Below, piece after piece: positions 9,795-18,942 of a DNA stretch of 64,000 nt; position 1 is the stretch's first letter, and each line of letters opens with the position of its first letter. The stretch comes from Prevotella melaninogenica. GTDB lineage: Bacteria > Bacteroidota > Bacteroidia > Bacteroidales > Bacteroidaceae. The translations under genes and the position numbers were made by a program. The DNA is taken from positions 622,501 to 686,500 of the forward strand of contig NZ_CP072347.1 of assembly GCF_018127925.1 (NCBI RefSeq), given 5' to 3'. A model generated the notes under the pieces. That model was not told the DNA's origin and made no database searches. It saw only the letters and a list, made by a program, of their open reading frames with translations.

Positions 9795-11063
9795 ATGGGA
9801 CAATTCATAACAATAAGTATTGTGGTATTCCTTATCACCATCCTTGTGTTGGTGATTCTTCTGCTTGTGTCTAAGAAGTATCTCAGTCCAAGCGGAAAGG
9901 TAAAGATAACAATTAACGGTGATAAGGAGATGACCGTTGATCAGGGTAGCTCAGTTCTGTCTACGCTGAATGAGAACGGTGTGTTCCTCCCTTCTGCTTG
10001 TGGTGGTAAGGGTAGCTGTGGCCAGTGTAAGTTGCAGGTAGTAGAAGGTGGCGGTGAGATTCTCGATTCAGAACGTCCTCACTTTAGCCGTAAGGATGTT
10101 AAAGATCATTGGCGTCTCGGATGTCAATGTAAGGTGAAGGGTGATATGTCACTCAAGGTTCCTGAGTCTGTCATGGGCGTTAAGGAGTGGGAGTGTACCG
10201 TTATCTCTAACAAGAACGTGTCAAGCTTTATCAAGGAGTTCAAGGTTGCCTTGCCTCCTGGTGAGCACATGGACTTCGTTCCAGGTTCTTACGCACAGAT
10301 TTCTATTCCTGCTTACGACTGCATTGACTATGATAAGGACTTCGATAAGAACGATATCGGTGAGGAATACCTTGGTCCTTGGAAGCAATTTAACCTCCTT
10401 TCTCTGAAGGGAAAGAATCCAGAGCCAACTGTTCGTGCTTACTCTATGGCGAACTATCCAGCTGAGGGTGACATCATCACACTGACTGTTCGTATTGCAA
10501 CACCTCCATTCCTGCCACGTCCGCAGGTTGGTTTCCAGAACGTACCAACTGGTATTGGTTCTACTTACATCTTCTCTCTTAAGGAGGGTGATAAGGTGAT
10601 GATGAGTGGACCTTATGGCGACTTCCATCCTAACTTCACTTCTGGTAAGGAGATGATTTGGATTGGTGGTGGTGCTGGTATGGCTCCTTTGCGTGCGCAG
10701 ATTATGCACATGACAAAGACCCTCCACACTCGTGATCGTGAGATGCACTTCTTCTATGGTGCGCGTTCACTCAGTGAGGCATTCTTCTTGGAAGACTTCT
10801 GGGAACTTGAGAAGGAATATCCTAACTTCCATTTCCACCTCTCTCTCGACCGTCAAGACCCTAAGGCTGATGAGGCTGGCGTGAAGTATTACACTGGTTT
10901 TGCAGTAAACTGTATCCGTGATGAGTATCTAAAGGATCACGAGGCACCAGAGGATTGTGAGTACTACCTCTGTGGACCTCCAATGCTTATCAAGACTGTT
11001 ACAGACTATCTTGACAGCATCGGTGTTGATCAGGATGCAATCATGTACGATAACTTCGGATAA
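9795..11063 (+). CDS. nqrF: Na+-translocating NADH:quinone reductase subunit F
   Basis: A 422-residue NADH-input subunit. Order of parts: one membrane helix (about 5-25); a 2Fe-2S ferredoxin domain with C69, C75, C78 and C110 ([12 protein letters not shown] and RLGCQC); an FAD domain with the RAYSMANYP flavin motif; and an NAD(H) domain with [10 protein letters not shown] and YLCGPPML. It takes hydride from NADH and passes electrons via FAD and 2Fe-2S into NqrD/E. It is the last gene of the operon and a strong terminator follows 20 nt after the stop. Confidence 0.97.
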   Translation: MGQFITISIVVFLITILVLVILLLVSKKYLSPSGKVKITINGDKEMTVDQGSSVLSTLNENGVFLPSACGGKGSCGQCKLQVVEGGGEILDSERPHFSRKDVKDHWRLGCQCKVKGDMSLKVPESVMGVKEWECTVISNKNVSSFIKEFKVALPPGEHMDFVPGSYAQISIPAYDCIDYDKDFDKNDIGEEYLGPWKQFNLLSLKGKNPEPTVRAYSMANYPAEGDIITLTVRIATPPFLPRPQVGFQNVPTGIGSTYIFSLKEGDKVMMSGPYGDFHPNFTSGKEMIWIGGGAGMAPLRAQIMHMTKTLHTRDREMHFFYGARSLSEAFFLEDFWELEKEYPNFHFHLSLDRQDPKADEAGVKYYTGFAVNCIRDEYLKDHEAPEDCEYYLCGPPMLIKTVTDYLDSIGVDQDAIMYDNFG

Positions 11064-11082
11064 ATCAATATCCTATTCATAT

Positions 11083-11117
11083 AAAGCGAGGAACCTTATT
11101 GGGCTCCTCGCTTTTTT
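11083..11117 (+). terminator. Intrinsic terminator of the nqr operon
   Basis: A perfect 10-bp stem, AAAGCGAGGA (11083-11092) with TCCTCGCTTT (11105-11114), runs into a T-tract. It ends the nqrA-F transcript. Confidence 0.92.
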
Positions 11118-11173
11118 GTTACCTTGTCTTTTCTCGCTTATTTTGTCTAATTTATACATTTCTTCTAGATTTC

Positions 11174-11205
11174 CTTGCCAATTCTAAAAAGATGTCTTAT
11201 CTTTG
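11174..11205 (+). promoter_or_regulatory. Promoter of a small transcription unit
   Basis: CTTG at 11174-11177, a 20-nt spacer and TATCTTTG at 11198-11205 fit the Bacteroidetes -33/-7 pattern. It reads into the short frame with the AC microsatellite. Just upstream (about 11117-11150) is a low-complexity TTACCTTGTC-like stretch resembling that at 49.7 kb. Confidence 0.55.
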
Positions 11206-11225
11206 CAGCCGTGAAACAATTAGCA

Positions 11226-11375
<150 letters not shown>

Positions 11376-11430
11376 TCATACTTTTTTTCTTCCATCCTAC
11401 GCGCGCGCGAAGCGTGGCGTAACCCTTGTA

Positions 11431-11467
11431 AACAAAGGACTTCTAGGAGTTTCCTTTGTTCGCTTTT
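11431..11467 (+). terminator. Intrinsic terminator after the microsatellite unit
   Basis: AACAAAGGA (11431-11439) pairs with TCCTTTGTT (11452-11460), followed by CGCTTTTTT. It closes a small unit that begins with the promoter near 11174. Confidence 0.8.
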
Positions 11468-11739
11468 TTGTGCCCGTTTGCGAGCTATCAAGAAAGCAAA
11501 ATAAGGACGTTTTAAGTACTGATTTTATCACAAAAGATAATTGTAATTCTCTGATAATAGTTTGTTTTCTCTCGTTGATTTCTCGGGCAGGCAGCAGTGA
11601 TATGCTGTCTGCCTGTAGAGAGGAGAGGGCAAGCGGTTAAGAAGAATAGATAATGAATTCATCAGGATGTATATAATAAAAGGTGAGCGACAAAGCCACA
11701 TAGAGAGTAAATAACAACTATTTTAATCAAATCAAAAAG
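11468..11739 (+). other. Leader/intergenic region before the fimbrillin-like operon
   Basis: No gene is seen. It contains an 11-bp stem-loop, GGCAGGCAGCA (11586-11596) with TGCTGTCTGCC (11603-11613, one G-T pair), and a purine-rich stretch after it. No convincing -7 box was found, so the promoter of the next two genes is not located. Confidence 0.5.
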
Positions 11740-11949
11740 ATGATGAAAACAAAAGAACGAAAAGTCTATCTCGTGCCACAGTGCCAGATAGCACACATGA
11801 ATGAAGAAAGTAACCTTATGGCTACCTCTTTTCCTAGCCAGCACAACCCAGGCCATCACGCTTCTGGCCCATCAAGTGCTAAAGCTGTAGCTGAATGGGA
11901 GGATTTAGAAGAGAGTAGTAAGGGAACTTCTTCATCATGGGAAGACTAA
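11740..11949 (+). CDS. Short acidic-tailed protein upstream of a fimbrillin-like gene
   Basis: A 69-residue protein with a basic start (MMKTKERKVYLVPQ), a middle ESNLMATSFPSQ stretch, and a His/Gly/Ser-rich region ending in an acidic, Trp-containing tail (AEWEDLEESS, SSSWED). It has no signal peptide or membrane helix. The general pattern (short, YxxP near the N-terminus, LLA/LMA-S motif, acidic aromatic end) resembles small unnamed proteins that often precede fimbrillin-like lipoproteins in Bacteroidales; that is from memory and no function is known. ATG at 11740 or 11743 could be used. The lipoprotein gene starts 46 nt downstream, so co-transcription is likely. Confidence 0.65.
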   Translation: MMKTKERKVYLVPQCQIAHMNEESNLMATSFPSQHNPGHHASGPSSAKAVAEWEDLEESSKGTSSSWED

Positions 11950-11995
11950 ATGAGAGTTATTAAACAGAATTAAAATCACAAAGAAAAGACAGACA

Positions 11996-13609
11996 ATGAA
12001 AAAGAAATTATTTAAGACACGCCTGTTATCGTTTGCCGCTTTCTGCGGCCTTGCGTTGGCGTTCGTATCGTGCGCTAATGAAGACGTAGCACAAGGCACA
12101 ACAGGCACAGAGATTGATAACGATAAGAATCTAACAACTTTCGTTGCAGGCGATGAGGCTAAGACCCGTACCTCAATGGACTACACCAGTGGTAATTTCT
12201 ATTGGGAAGCAGGCGACTATATTTATGTAAAGGACGACGACGGCACATGGCAGAAGAGTAGCAATGCCCCAACAGGCAAGGTTGCTTCTTTTAAATTTAA
12301 GGTACCAGGAAAGTTCAAGAATCATACAACTTATAAGGTTTACTATCCTGGCAAGAATGGTAGCAATGATCAGGTAACCATTCCAGCAGCTCAAAGCCAA
12401 TCAGAGCCAAACAGCACCGCTCACTTTGGCGTGTCAGGCGACTGCGGAACAGCCACAGCAACAGGAACCGTAGGTGGTGGTTCATTCTCTTTTGCGCTTG
12501 ATCATCAAGCAGCGATCCTTGTTCTCCAGCCTTATAACCCAAACGCAACCTTAAATGATTGCTACCTTACAAAAGTTGAAGTAACTTCCGACAATAACAT
12601 CACAGGAACTTACACGCTTGACCCATCAAGTGGCGAGCTTACTGGTACAGGTACAGGCAAACAGATTGTTGTTACAACAGCCGGAAGTAGCGTTTCTCCT
12701 AACGGTTTCCCAATAAAGAAAGTAGCCAGCGTAACAGATAACAGTGCCTATGTACTCATCAAGCCGGGTACACATACGCTCACGGTAAAATACACCTTAA
12801 AAGATATTGCCACCAACGTAGAGGGAACTATCACCAAGACCCTAAGTGCTTTCAATTACGACAAGAACACCTATTACGATATGACAGCTAACCTTGACAT
12901 AAAGGATTACGATGGTGACCATTACTACATGTGGGATGCGCAGGAGCAATACTGGAAAGGATTCGAATGGACACATAAGAATCCGCTTTGGCAGCCAACA
13001 CTCAGTAGTTACCTATCTGGTGCTACAACTTCTACCTTCTATCCGCAGAGTAAGGCTACAGATCCTACCCGATGGTATAATGATAGTTACCTTGGAAGTG
13101 GTGTAAGAAATGATGCACAGACCTCCTATTTCAAGACACTTCCTAATGCTAATGAGTTGAGTTGGTATGTTGTGTACGGTGATCCTCGTTGGGATGCCGA
13201 TAGGCTTTGGACAACTATGGGACACTTATATAAAGGTGGAGCGTGGTTTAAGAAGAAATCAGTACTGATTGCAGAAGGTCATTATAATACAGAGAAGTCT
13301 GCAGATAATATAACGGATCTACGTATAATGCCAAGTAGCTATAGTAATACCAGTTGGACTCCAGGCTTGCCTACGGCAGCTGATGCTAATAAATACTTCT
13401 ACCTACCTGCGTTGGGCTACTCTATCCTTGGTCAGCAATCTCAGGTTGGTTCTTACGGTGGTTACTGGTCATCTAGTGCTAGTGCTGGGAGTAGCAACAA
13501 CCAGGCGAACTCAATTAACTTTTCTAATGGTTATATGACTATGGGAGGGGCTATGGGGCGCCACTTTGGCTTCAGAGCGCAGCCATTTTCAGATTTTGGG
13601 AATAATTAA
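11996..13609 (+). CDS. Fimbrillin-family-like surface lipoprotein
   Basis: A 537-residue exported lipoprotein. The signal peptide ends at LAFVSC with the lipidated cysteine near residue 26, followed by an acidic stretch typical of surface-exposed Bacteroidetes lipoproteins. Residues of about 45-130 (FVAGDEAKTRTSM, GNFYWEAGDYIYV) match the N-terminal pattern of fimbrillin-like proteins. The C-terminal region (YFYLPALGYSILG, GYWSSSASAGSSNNQA, HFGFRAQPF) resembles a domain found at the end of many Prevotella surface proteins with alternating Ser/Asn/Gly. It may be a minor fimbrial subunit or an adhesin; no minor-fimbria partners lie nearby. It shares an operon with the 69-residue protein upstream. 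Confidence 0.75.
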   Translation: MKKKLFKTRLLSFAAFCGLALAFVSCANEDVAQGTTGTEIDNDKNLTTFVAGDEAKTRTSMDYTSGNFYWEAGDYIYVKDDDGTWQKSSNAPTGKVASFKFKVPGKFKNHTTYKVYYPGKNGSNDQVTIPAAQSQSEPNSTAHFGVSGDCGTATATGTVGGGSFSFALDHQAAILVLQPYNPNATLNDCYLTKVEVTSDNNITGTYTLDPSSGELTGTGTGKQIVVTTAGSSVSPNGFPIKKVASVTDNSAYVLIKPGTHTLTVKYTLKDIATNVEGTITKTLSAFNYDKNTYYDMTANLDIKDYDGDHYYMWDAQEQYWKGFEWTHKNPLWQPTLSSYLSGATTSTFYPQSKATDPTRWYNDSYLGSGVRNDAQTSYFKTLPNANELSWYVVYGDPRWDADRLWTTMGHLYKGGAWFKKKSVLIAEGHYNTEKSADNITDLRIMPSSYSNTSWTPGLPTAADANKYFYLPALGYSILGQQSQVGSYGGYWSSSASAGSSNNQANSINFSNGYMTMGGAMGRHFGFRAQPFSDFGNN

Positions 13610-13621
13610 TGCGAAAAATAT

Positions 13622-13655
13622 TTACAAACATAAGAGTGTTTATGCTCTTTTGTAA
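13622..13655 (+). terminator. Weak hairpin after the fimbrillin-like gene
   Basis: TTACAA (13622-13627) with TTGTAA (13650-13655), and AGAG (13633-13636) with CTCT (13645-13648), followed by AT-rich sequence 13 nt after the stop codon. Plausible but weak terminator. Confidence 0.35.
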
Positions 13656-13687
13656 TATATTGACTATCAATGCATTGTAAAATAGAC

Positions 13688-13754
13688 TATCTCGGTATAG
13701 GACTAAGGGTACCTCGGTCCTATACTGAGATACCCTTAGTCCTATACCGAGGTA
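13688..13754 (+). repeat. Near-perfect 27-bp stem-loop
   Basis: The 21-base arm at 13691-13711 (starting CTCGGTATAGGACTAAGG) is the exact reverse complement of 13731-13751. Pairing continues inward (CTCGG/CTGAG, one mismatch and one G-T) to a 7-nt loop at 13718-13724, and outward by about 3 bp. It has no T-tract, so it is not a standard terminator. It lies between the fimbrillin-like gene and the HU-like gene. Direct copies of AGACTATCT flank it at 13684 and 13773. Confidence 0.9.
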
Positions 13755-13834
13755 CCCTGAGAATAGGGGTGAGACTATCTTAATTAAGAAAATAATTTAC
13801 AAATTATATTTATCAACTTTAAAGTATTAATATT

Positions 13835-14299
13835 ATGGCATTTTTCAAAAAAGTAAAGAAAAAGATTACAGGCCTGTGGTATCCACAGGTAGTGACGGTT
13901 GGAAAACCAGTAACAACAGACCAGGTAGCAGACCGCTTGGCATTGATTTCGACGGTGAGTCGTGGTGACACGTATGCTGTATTGAAGGATCTTGGCGGTG
14001 TGATGGCTTCCTTTATGGGCGAGGGGCGCACGGTGAAACTGGAGGGTGTGGGTACATTCTACTATACCATCAATGCTGATAAGGGTATCGCGAAGCCTGA
14101 AGAAGTGACAGCAAAGCAGATTAAGGGCGTGCGTGTTCGCTTTATCCCTGAATCATCGCGCACGCAGAGCAATAAGGTTGCTACTCGCTCGCTGGTGTCT
14201 GAAACTATCTACTGGGAGGAGTGGAAGGATGAGAAAGAGAAGGAGGAAAAGAAAGAGAAAGGAAAGAAAGAAGGTGGCGGTGGCCCTGTAGCTGGATAA
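13835..14299 (+). CDS. HU-family DNA-binding protein (HU-HIG type)
   Basis: A 154-residue protein of the Bacteroidetes HU-related family with an extended tail. Residues of about 1-125 form the HU-like fold (YPQVVTVGKPVTTDQVADRL, GDTYAVLKDLGGVMASFM, VKLEGVGTFYYTI, KGVRVRFIPE). The last 30 residues are a Lys/Glu-rich run ending in a glycine-rich tip, the glycine-rich variety of this family. It should bind DNA with little sequence specificity; some members lie beside surface polysaccharide or fimbrial loci. It is preceded by a long stem-loop and followed by a strong terminator, so it is probably its own unit. Confidence 0.85.
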   Translation: MAFFKKVKKKITGLWYPQVVTVGKPVTTDQVADRLALISTVSRGDTYAVLKDLGGVMASFMGEGRTVKLEGVGTFYYTINADKGIAKPEEVTAKQIKGVRVRFIPESSRTQSNKVATRSLVSETIYWEEWKDEKEKEEKKEKGKKEGGGGPVAG

Positions 14300-14361
14300 A
14301 CCCTTTCTTAGTCTCTTCCTGAAAAGAGAGGAGCCTAGCGATGTATAGGCTAGAATGTAGA

Positions 14362-14398
14362 AGAGGATGTGCCAATAATGACGGCACATCCTCTTTTT
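14362..14398 (+). terminator. Intrinsic terminator after the HU-like gene
   Basis: AGAGGATGTGCC (14362-14373) pairs perfectly with GGCACATCCTCT (14383-14394), followed by TTTT. It may also slow transcription arriving from the convergent fbp operon. Confidence 0.9.
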
Positions 14399-14510
14399 GT
14401 ATTATAAAGATTTACGTACTTTAAGAACGAGAAACGCTGATAACAATACTATCCTTGATGTAACGTTTATGTACGTGGAGAAGGACAAGATGATGTTAGG
14501 CTAGTCTAGA

Positions 14511-16523
14511 TTATGCTTTTGGCGGAGTCTTACGTTCATGCTCGGTGAGGAAACCGCAGCGGTAAGCATAGAGGAGTTCTTTGAGTGCTTCAATCTGTAG
14601 ACGGAGTTCTGTACCCTTGTCGGTGTCTTCCACGCGTAGGCGCTGTTGGTTCATCTCAACAATCTGAATGGTTGAAACAATGTCTGTTCCTCGCTTGATG
14701 GCATCTTCTGTTGATGTGAAAGGCTCGTGTTGTACGAGCTGGAAACCGCGTGAGTGATAAACGAGGGTGTAACCAGCAATACCTGTTTCCTTGTGGTAGG
14801 CTTGTGAGAAACCACCATCAATCACCATCAGTTTACCGTTTGCCTTGATAGGATTCTCACCCTTGACAACATGAACTGGGACGTGACCATTGATGATGTG
14901 ACGGTTAGACTGTGGCACATCAAACTCATCTAAAATCATATCGGCAATCTCCTCATTGTCGCGCATACTGAAATAGTAACCTTTCTCTTCATGGTGCGTA
15001 TCCTTGTCTGCAATGAAGTAGCGTTCGAAAGTAGCCATCTTTGCTTTATCGAAGAGCGGACTATCAGGTCCACACCATAGGAAGAGGAAGAAGTCGATAG
15101 CATCTTGACGTTCTTCTTCTGTCTGCATTTCATTGTTTGTCTGGAAGGCTGAACGAATCTTCATACCAGTCTGATAAAGCAATTCCTTACCCTTCAACTT
15201 CATACCTGGACCAATCTCAACCTCTTTTAGTTTGCCCTCTTTCGTGAGTGGGATAGAGGCATGATAAAGGAGATTGTGGTTGAAGACGTTATACATACAG
15301 CCATGACGGAGCAGAGAACGAATATGACTGCGCAACTTCTCACTGCCGGTAAACGACTGATGAAGACGATCGATGAGTGCCTGCTCAGCCTCAGTAAGCT
15401 GTTCTGGATTCTTTGGGTCGATGGTTGGGAAGTTGCATGAACACATCTTATATTCCTTACCATCAAGGGTAATCGTACCCTTCTTATAGTCGATAGCCTT
15501 GAGCAAACGACGGTCGTCCATCTTCCAAAGCGGATGACGACTGATCATCTGTGACTCAATCTTAAACTGAAGGATACTGATAGCCTTGTGCATCTGTGCT
15601 GTCAGCGTCTTGCTACGTTCGTCGAGTGGATTGTCTTTCGATATCTTTGGCATGAACTCCTCGCATGGATCATCACCATATACGTCCATTGCAAAGGTAG
15701 CCAACTGAATAAGGTTGATACCATATCCATCCTCAATGGTAGCCATATTCGCATAACGCAGGGCTATGCGAATAACATTACAGATACAAGCATCGTTACC
15801 AGCACACGCACCCATCCACAAGATATCATGGTTTCCCCATGTGATATCCCAGTTATGATAGTTCTTTAAAGTGTCCATAACGATGTGAGCACCTGGTCCA
15901 CGGTCGTACACGTCACCTAAGATATGCAGTTGGTCGATGACTAATCGTTGGATAACCTCACAGATAGCAATGATGAAGTCATCAGCTCGTCCAGTAGAGA
16001 TAATCGTTTTGATAATAGCACTCACATAGTCGGTCTTATCTTTGTCGTCTGCATGTTCGTGCAGTAACTCTTGGATGATATAAGAGAAATCATCCGGCAA
16101 AGACTTCCGAACCTTTGAGCGTGTATATTTGCTGGATACATCACGACAAACCTCTATCAAGCGGTGTATGGTGATATGATACCAGTCTTTGATATCCTTT
16201 TCCTCTTTCTTAACGAGTTCAAGTTTCTGTTCTGGATAATAAATCAGAGTACAAAGTTCTTGCTTTTCAATGTTTCTTAGTCTTTCACCAAAGAGCTCAT
16301 TAACCTTTCTCTTAATGTTACCAGAGGCATTTTTAAGCACGTGTTGGAACGCTTGATACTCGCCATGAATGTCGGCAAGGAAGTGTTCAGTACCTTTTGG
16401 TAGGTGTGCGATAGCCTCAAGGTTTATAATCTCAGTTGTAGCGTCAGCAATATTTGGGAACGATGTTGCTAATAGTCGTAGATATCGTTCATCCTTTTTT
16501 AAATCGTATTTCTTCTGTGTCAT
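14511..16523 (-). CDS. fbp: Fructose-1,6-bisphosphatase, class III
   Basis: A 670-residue class III FBPase, which dephosphorylates fructose 1,6-bisphosphate in gluconeogenesis. The calcineurin-like metal site is seen in DIHGEY (51-56), GDVYDRG (203-209), WGNHD (229-233) and NGHVPVHVVKGE near residue 540. Length fits the class (640-670). It starts 3 nt after the upstream glycosyltransferase stop and is the last gene of a lysA-GT-GT-fbp run. Confidence 0.96.
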   Translation of the reverse strand: MTQKKYDLKKDERYLRLLATSFPNIADATTEIINLEAIAHLPKGTEHFLADIHGEYQAFQHVLKNASGNIKRKVNELFGERLRNIEKQELCTLIYYPEQKLELVKKEEKDIKDWYHITIHRLIEVCRDVSSKYTRSKVRKSLPDDFSYIIQELLHEHADDKDKTDYVSAIIKTIISTGRADDFIIAICEVIQRLVIDQLHILGDVYDRGPGAHIVMDTLKNYHNWDITWGNHDILWMGACAGNDACICNVIRIALRYANMATIEDGYGINLIQLATFAMDVYGDDPCEEFMPKISKDNPLDERSKTLTAQMHKAISILQFKIESQMISRHPLWKMDDRRLLKAIDYKKGTITLDGKEYKMCSCNFPTIDPKNPEQLTEAEQALIDRLHQSFTGSEKLRSHIRSLLRHGCMYNVFNHNLLYHASIPLTKEGKLKEVEIGPGMKLKGKELLYQTGMKIRSAFQTNNEMQTEEERQDAIDFFLFLWCGPDSPLFDKAKMATFERYFIADKDTHHEEKGYYFSMRDNEEIADMILDEFDVPQSNRHIINGHVPVHVVKGENPIKANGKLMVIDGGFSQAYHKETGIAGYTLVYHSRGFQLVQHEPFTSTEDAIKRGTDIVSTIQIVEMNQQRLRVEDTDKGTELRLQIEALKELLYAYRCGFLTEHERKTPPKA

Positions 16524-16526
16524 GCG

Positions 16527-17684
16527 TTAATGTCTTTGTACGAAATTATTTCTTTTGATGCCCTTTGTTTTCCTGTCATCTCGTGGAGGGATAGGCATGA
16601 ATCCCTCTTTAAGTAGCACCTTCTCGGCAAGGAGCTGTATGATACGGCGTGAATAACGGTAGAGGCGGAGGTGGCGGAGCACATCTGCAAGTCGGTCTTC
16701 GTCGTAATCATTATACTTTATAACTGTATATAAATCAGCCAACAGACGTAGGGAAAGTTTTTTCTTTCGCTCTATCTGTCGTGTGTTTGCAATGATGGTT
16801 GCTATCTTCTTGATGATAGCATCTTCCTCATTGGAGTAGTCACTGAGTCGCTGTCGCGTCATGGGCTGGTTTCCTATCAGCTTATCTGTGTCAACCGAGG
16901 TTGTTTCCTTTGGTGACAAAAGTGGGAATCGCTGTATGGCAGCAGTGTCAATCGTGGGTGCATTGAGTTGTAGACGGCTGATACAGTTGTCTACAATCTC
17001 TCTTATTCCCTCGTCATCAGCATAGAGGAAGATTCTTCGCCATTGTTCTGGATTCAGACTTCGGAGGTTTAGAAGTTGGTCGCTGGGCAAGAGGTTGTGG
17101 GTTGTCTCTTGTGCTAAACCAACGTGAAGCAGACTTGGAACAGCATCTTTCTCCATTGCTGTCATGGCGAATTGATAGCGTGTGTCAAGTACTTTACGAT
17201 AGAAAAAAATCGTTTGCTGCGCCATTTCGTCGTCACTCAACGAACTATTAAGAACGCTGTTCTGAACGATATCAATGCGTTTGGTCCAGCCTAACTTTAG
17301 AATGTCTTGCCTTTCTTGCTCGCTACTCACAAGGAGCGCATCCATTCTTCTCACCATCTCCGCTTGATAGAGAAGTGTCTTCACCTTCTTAGTAGACTTC
17401 TGCTCTGTCGTTCTTGCTCTCTCATCGAGTTCCCAATGCGGTGAGAACACTACTGCACAATGCTTCTTAGCAGCCCAATTAGCATGTTGGGCGGCTTGAT
17501 GTTCCCAACAGGTATGAATATGAACGATGTCAGGTTGGAAGTCAGCAAGGAGCTTTTTGAAGTCCCCTTGTTGTGTAATCGTCTTGACATCAGCATATTC
17601 TTTCTGCGCTGTGGTGAGTCGTAGAAGGTAATCAGAAAGCAGATTGCCTGCCTTTATGTTGTCTATGTAATGGAGGATGCGCAT
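16527..17684 (-). CDS. Glycosyltransferase, GT4-like
   Basis: A 385-residue protein that starts MRILHYIDNIKAGNLLSDYL, the usual N-terminal Rossmann opening of GT-B (family 4-like) glycosyltransferases. FQPDIVHIHTCWEHQAA and VVFSPHWELDERAR (about residues 70-110) match the acceptor domain. The second half is atypical: the usual donor-site EPFG-like motif is missing, and residues 220-370 are rich in Arg/Lys and helices. The activity may be altered or lost. It abuts the upstream GT2 gene (0 nt gap) and fbp (3 nt). Confidence 0.7.
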   Translation of the reverse strand: MRILHYIDNIKAGNLLSDYLLRLTTAQKEYADVKTITQQGDFKKLLADFQPDIVHIHTCWEHQAAQHANWAAKKHCAVVFSPHWELDERARTTEQKSTKKVKTLLYQAEMVRRMDALLVSSEQERQDILKLGWTKRIDIVQNSVLNSSLSDDEMAQQTIFFYRKVLDTRYQFAMTAMEKDAVPSLLHVGLAQETTHNLLPSDQLLNLRSLNPEQWRRIFLYADDEGIREIVDNCISRLQLNAPTIDTAAIQRFPLLSPKETTSVDTDKLIGNQPMTRQRLSDYSNEEDAIIKKIATIIANTRQIERKKKLSLRLLADLYTVIKYNDYDEDRLADVLRHLRLYRYSRRIIQLLAEKVLLKEGFMPIPPRDDRKTKGIKRNNFVQRH

Positions 17685-18923
17685 TTATAGTTTGTGAGAT
17701 ATGAAGTCATACTTGTCTGCACGATGGTATTTTAGCTTATAACCAAGGTGCTTCCATACGATAGCAATCTCGTATGGGATAATCTTCCATGCTGGAATAT
17801 CTATATCGAAACGTCTTAGTGCTTTCTTACCAATAACTAAGCGTAGAATGATAGAGATGATAAGGGATAATCCTGCAGCAACAGAAATGGTCCACATACC
17901 CAATAGGAGAGAGACCGCAAGTGCAATACACTGCAAGAAGTAATTACCATGTAGTGCCGTTTGGTCAACATACGGGAGGAAACGATGCTGTGATGTACGT
18001 TCCAAGTGTTGGCGATTCTCCATATAGAAAAGGTGTGTGCCGAGCCAAACCTTCTCTGTTGGAGCCTCTTCTATGAGTGTTCCCTCAAACGAGTTTTCAA
18101 ACACAAGGTTGTTACCACTTGCATATTTATTTACCATGAAGTCGTATTCTCCACGTATATACTTGAGGTTTCCGCGGAATCCTTCCTGACTTAAGAAACG
18201 ACTTTTGCGGAAAGCTAAAGCATTAAACGGACACGCATAGGACTTATTATGCTGATATTCACGCATAAAATAGCGTGCCAAATAATGTCTTTCGAAGTGT
18301 CGATAAGCAGGCGTTTCGTCCTCATAACGAGTGTAGCCTACCACGAGATCTTTCCCATCTTTACAGTTTCGGGCTATAGCTTGCAGCCAATTGTCACCCG
18401 TTGGATAGCAACAGATGTCTGCCATTATCACCCAATCGTACTTCGCTGCCTTCACACCAAGCGTAATGGCAAGCTTCTTCTTGCTCATATAACGTGATGA
18501 TTCAGGGATGAAGGTGGTGTATAGATGTGAGTTAGATGCAAAGCGTTTCAATACATCACTCGTCTCATGATCATTCTGTGGTGCCACAACAATCACTTGA
18601 AAGTCTGCTGGATAGTCCTGATTCAGATAGAGTGGGAGGTTCTTTGCAAGCTCCTGTGCATTGTCATGGGGCGTGAAGATAATCGTGATAGGGGGGTAAG
18701 TAGGGAGTTGCTCTTCAGTGATAACTGGCTCCGTTATTGTTTCCTTCTCCTCCTCTACAGGCTCATCTTCATTACTTATTTCTTCACTTTCGGCTGTGGA
18801 AGTTGGAAGACCATACTCTGCAATCCTCACTTTTCGGAAGAAAGGATTGAGAAAAGAGGTCAGCAATGCTACTAAAAGCAACACTACTGAGATGATGATG
18901 GTCGTATTATCAAAAGTGAACAT
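17685..18923 (-). CDS. Membrane-anchored glycosyltransferase, family 2
   Basis: A 412-residue protein with an N-terminal membrane helix (about 7-27), an acidic linker (ESEEISNEDEPVEEEKE), and a GT-A domain (PPITIIFTPHDNAQELAKNL, LPLYLNQDYPADFQVIVV). The acidic metal-binding stretch is WVIMADICCYP. Two C-terminal helices (about 325-370) follow. It probably adds sugars to a cell-surface glycan, but the substrate cannot be told. It ends exactly where the next glycosyltransferase begins, which suggests translational coupling, and starts 19 nt after lysA. Confidence 0.8.
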   Translation of the reverse strand: MFTFDNTTIIISVVLLLVALLTSFLNPFFRKVRIAEYGLPTSTAESEEISNEDEPVEEEKETITEPVITEEQLPTYPPITIIFTPHDNAQELAKNLPLYLNQDYPADFQVIVVAPQNDHETSDVLKRFASNSHLYTTFIPESSRYMSKKKLAITLGVKAAKYDWVIMADICCYPTGDNWLQAIARNCKDGKDLVVGYTRYEDETPAYRHFERHYLARYFMREYQHNKSYACPFNALAFRKSRFLSQEGFRGNLKYIRGEYDFMVNKYASGNNLVFENSFEGTLIEEAPTEKVWLGTHLFYMENRQHLERTSQHRFLPYVDQTALHGNYFLQCIALAVSLLLGMWTISVAAGLSLIISIILRLVIGKKALRRFDIDIPAWKIIPYEIAIVWKHLGYKLKYHRADKYDFISHKL

Positions 18924-18942
18924 TTATTCGTTACGTTATGGA

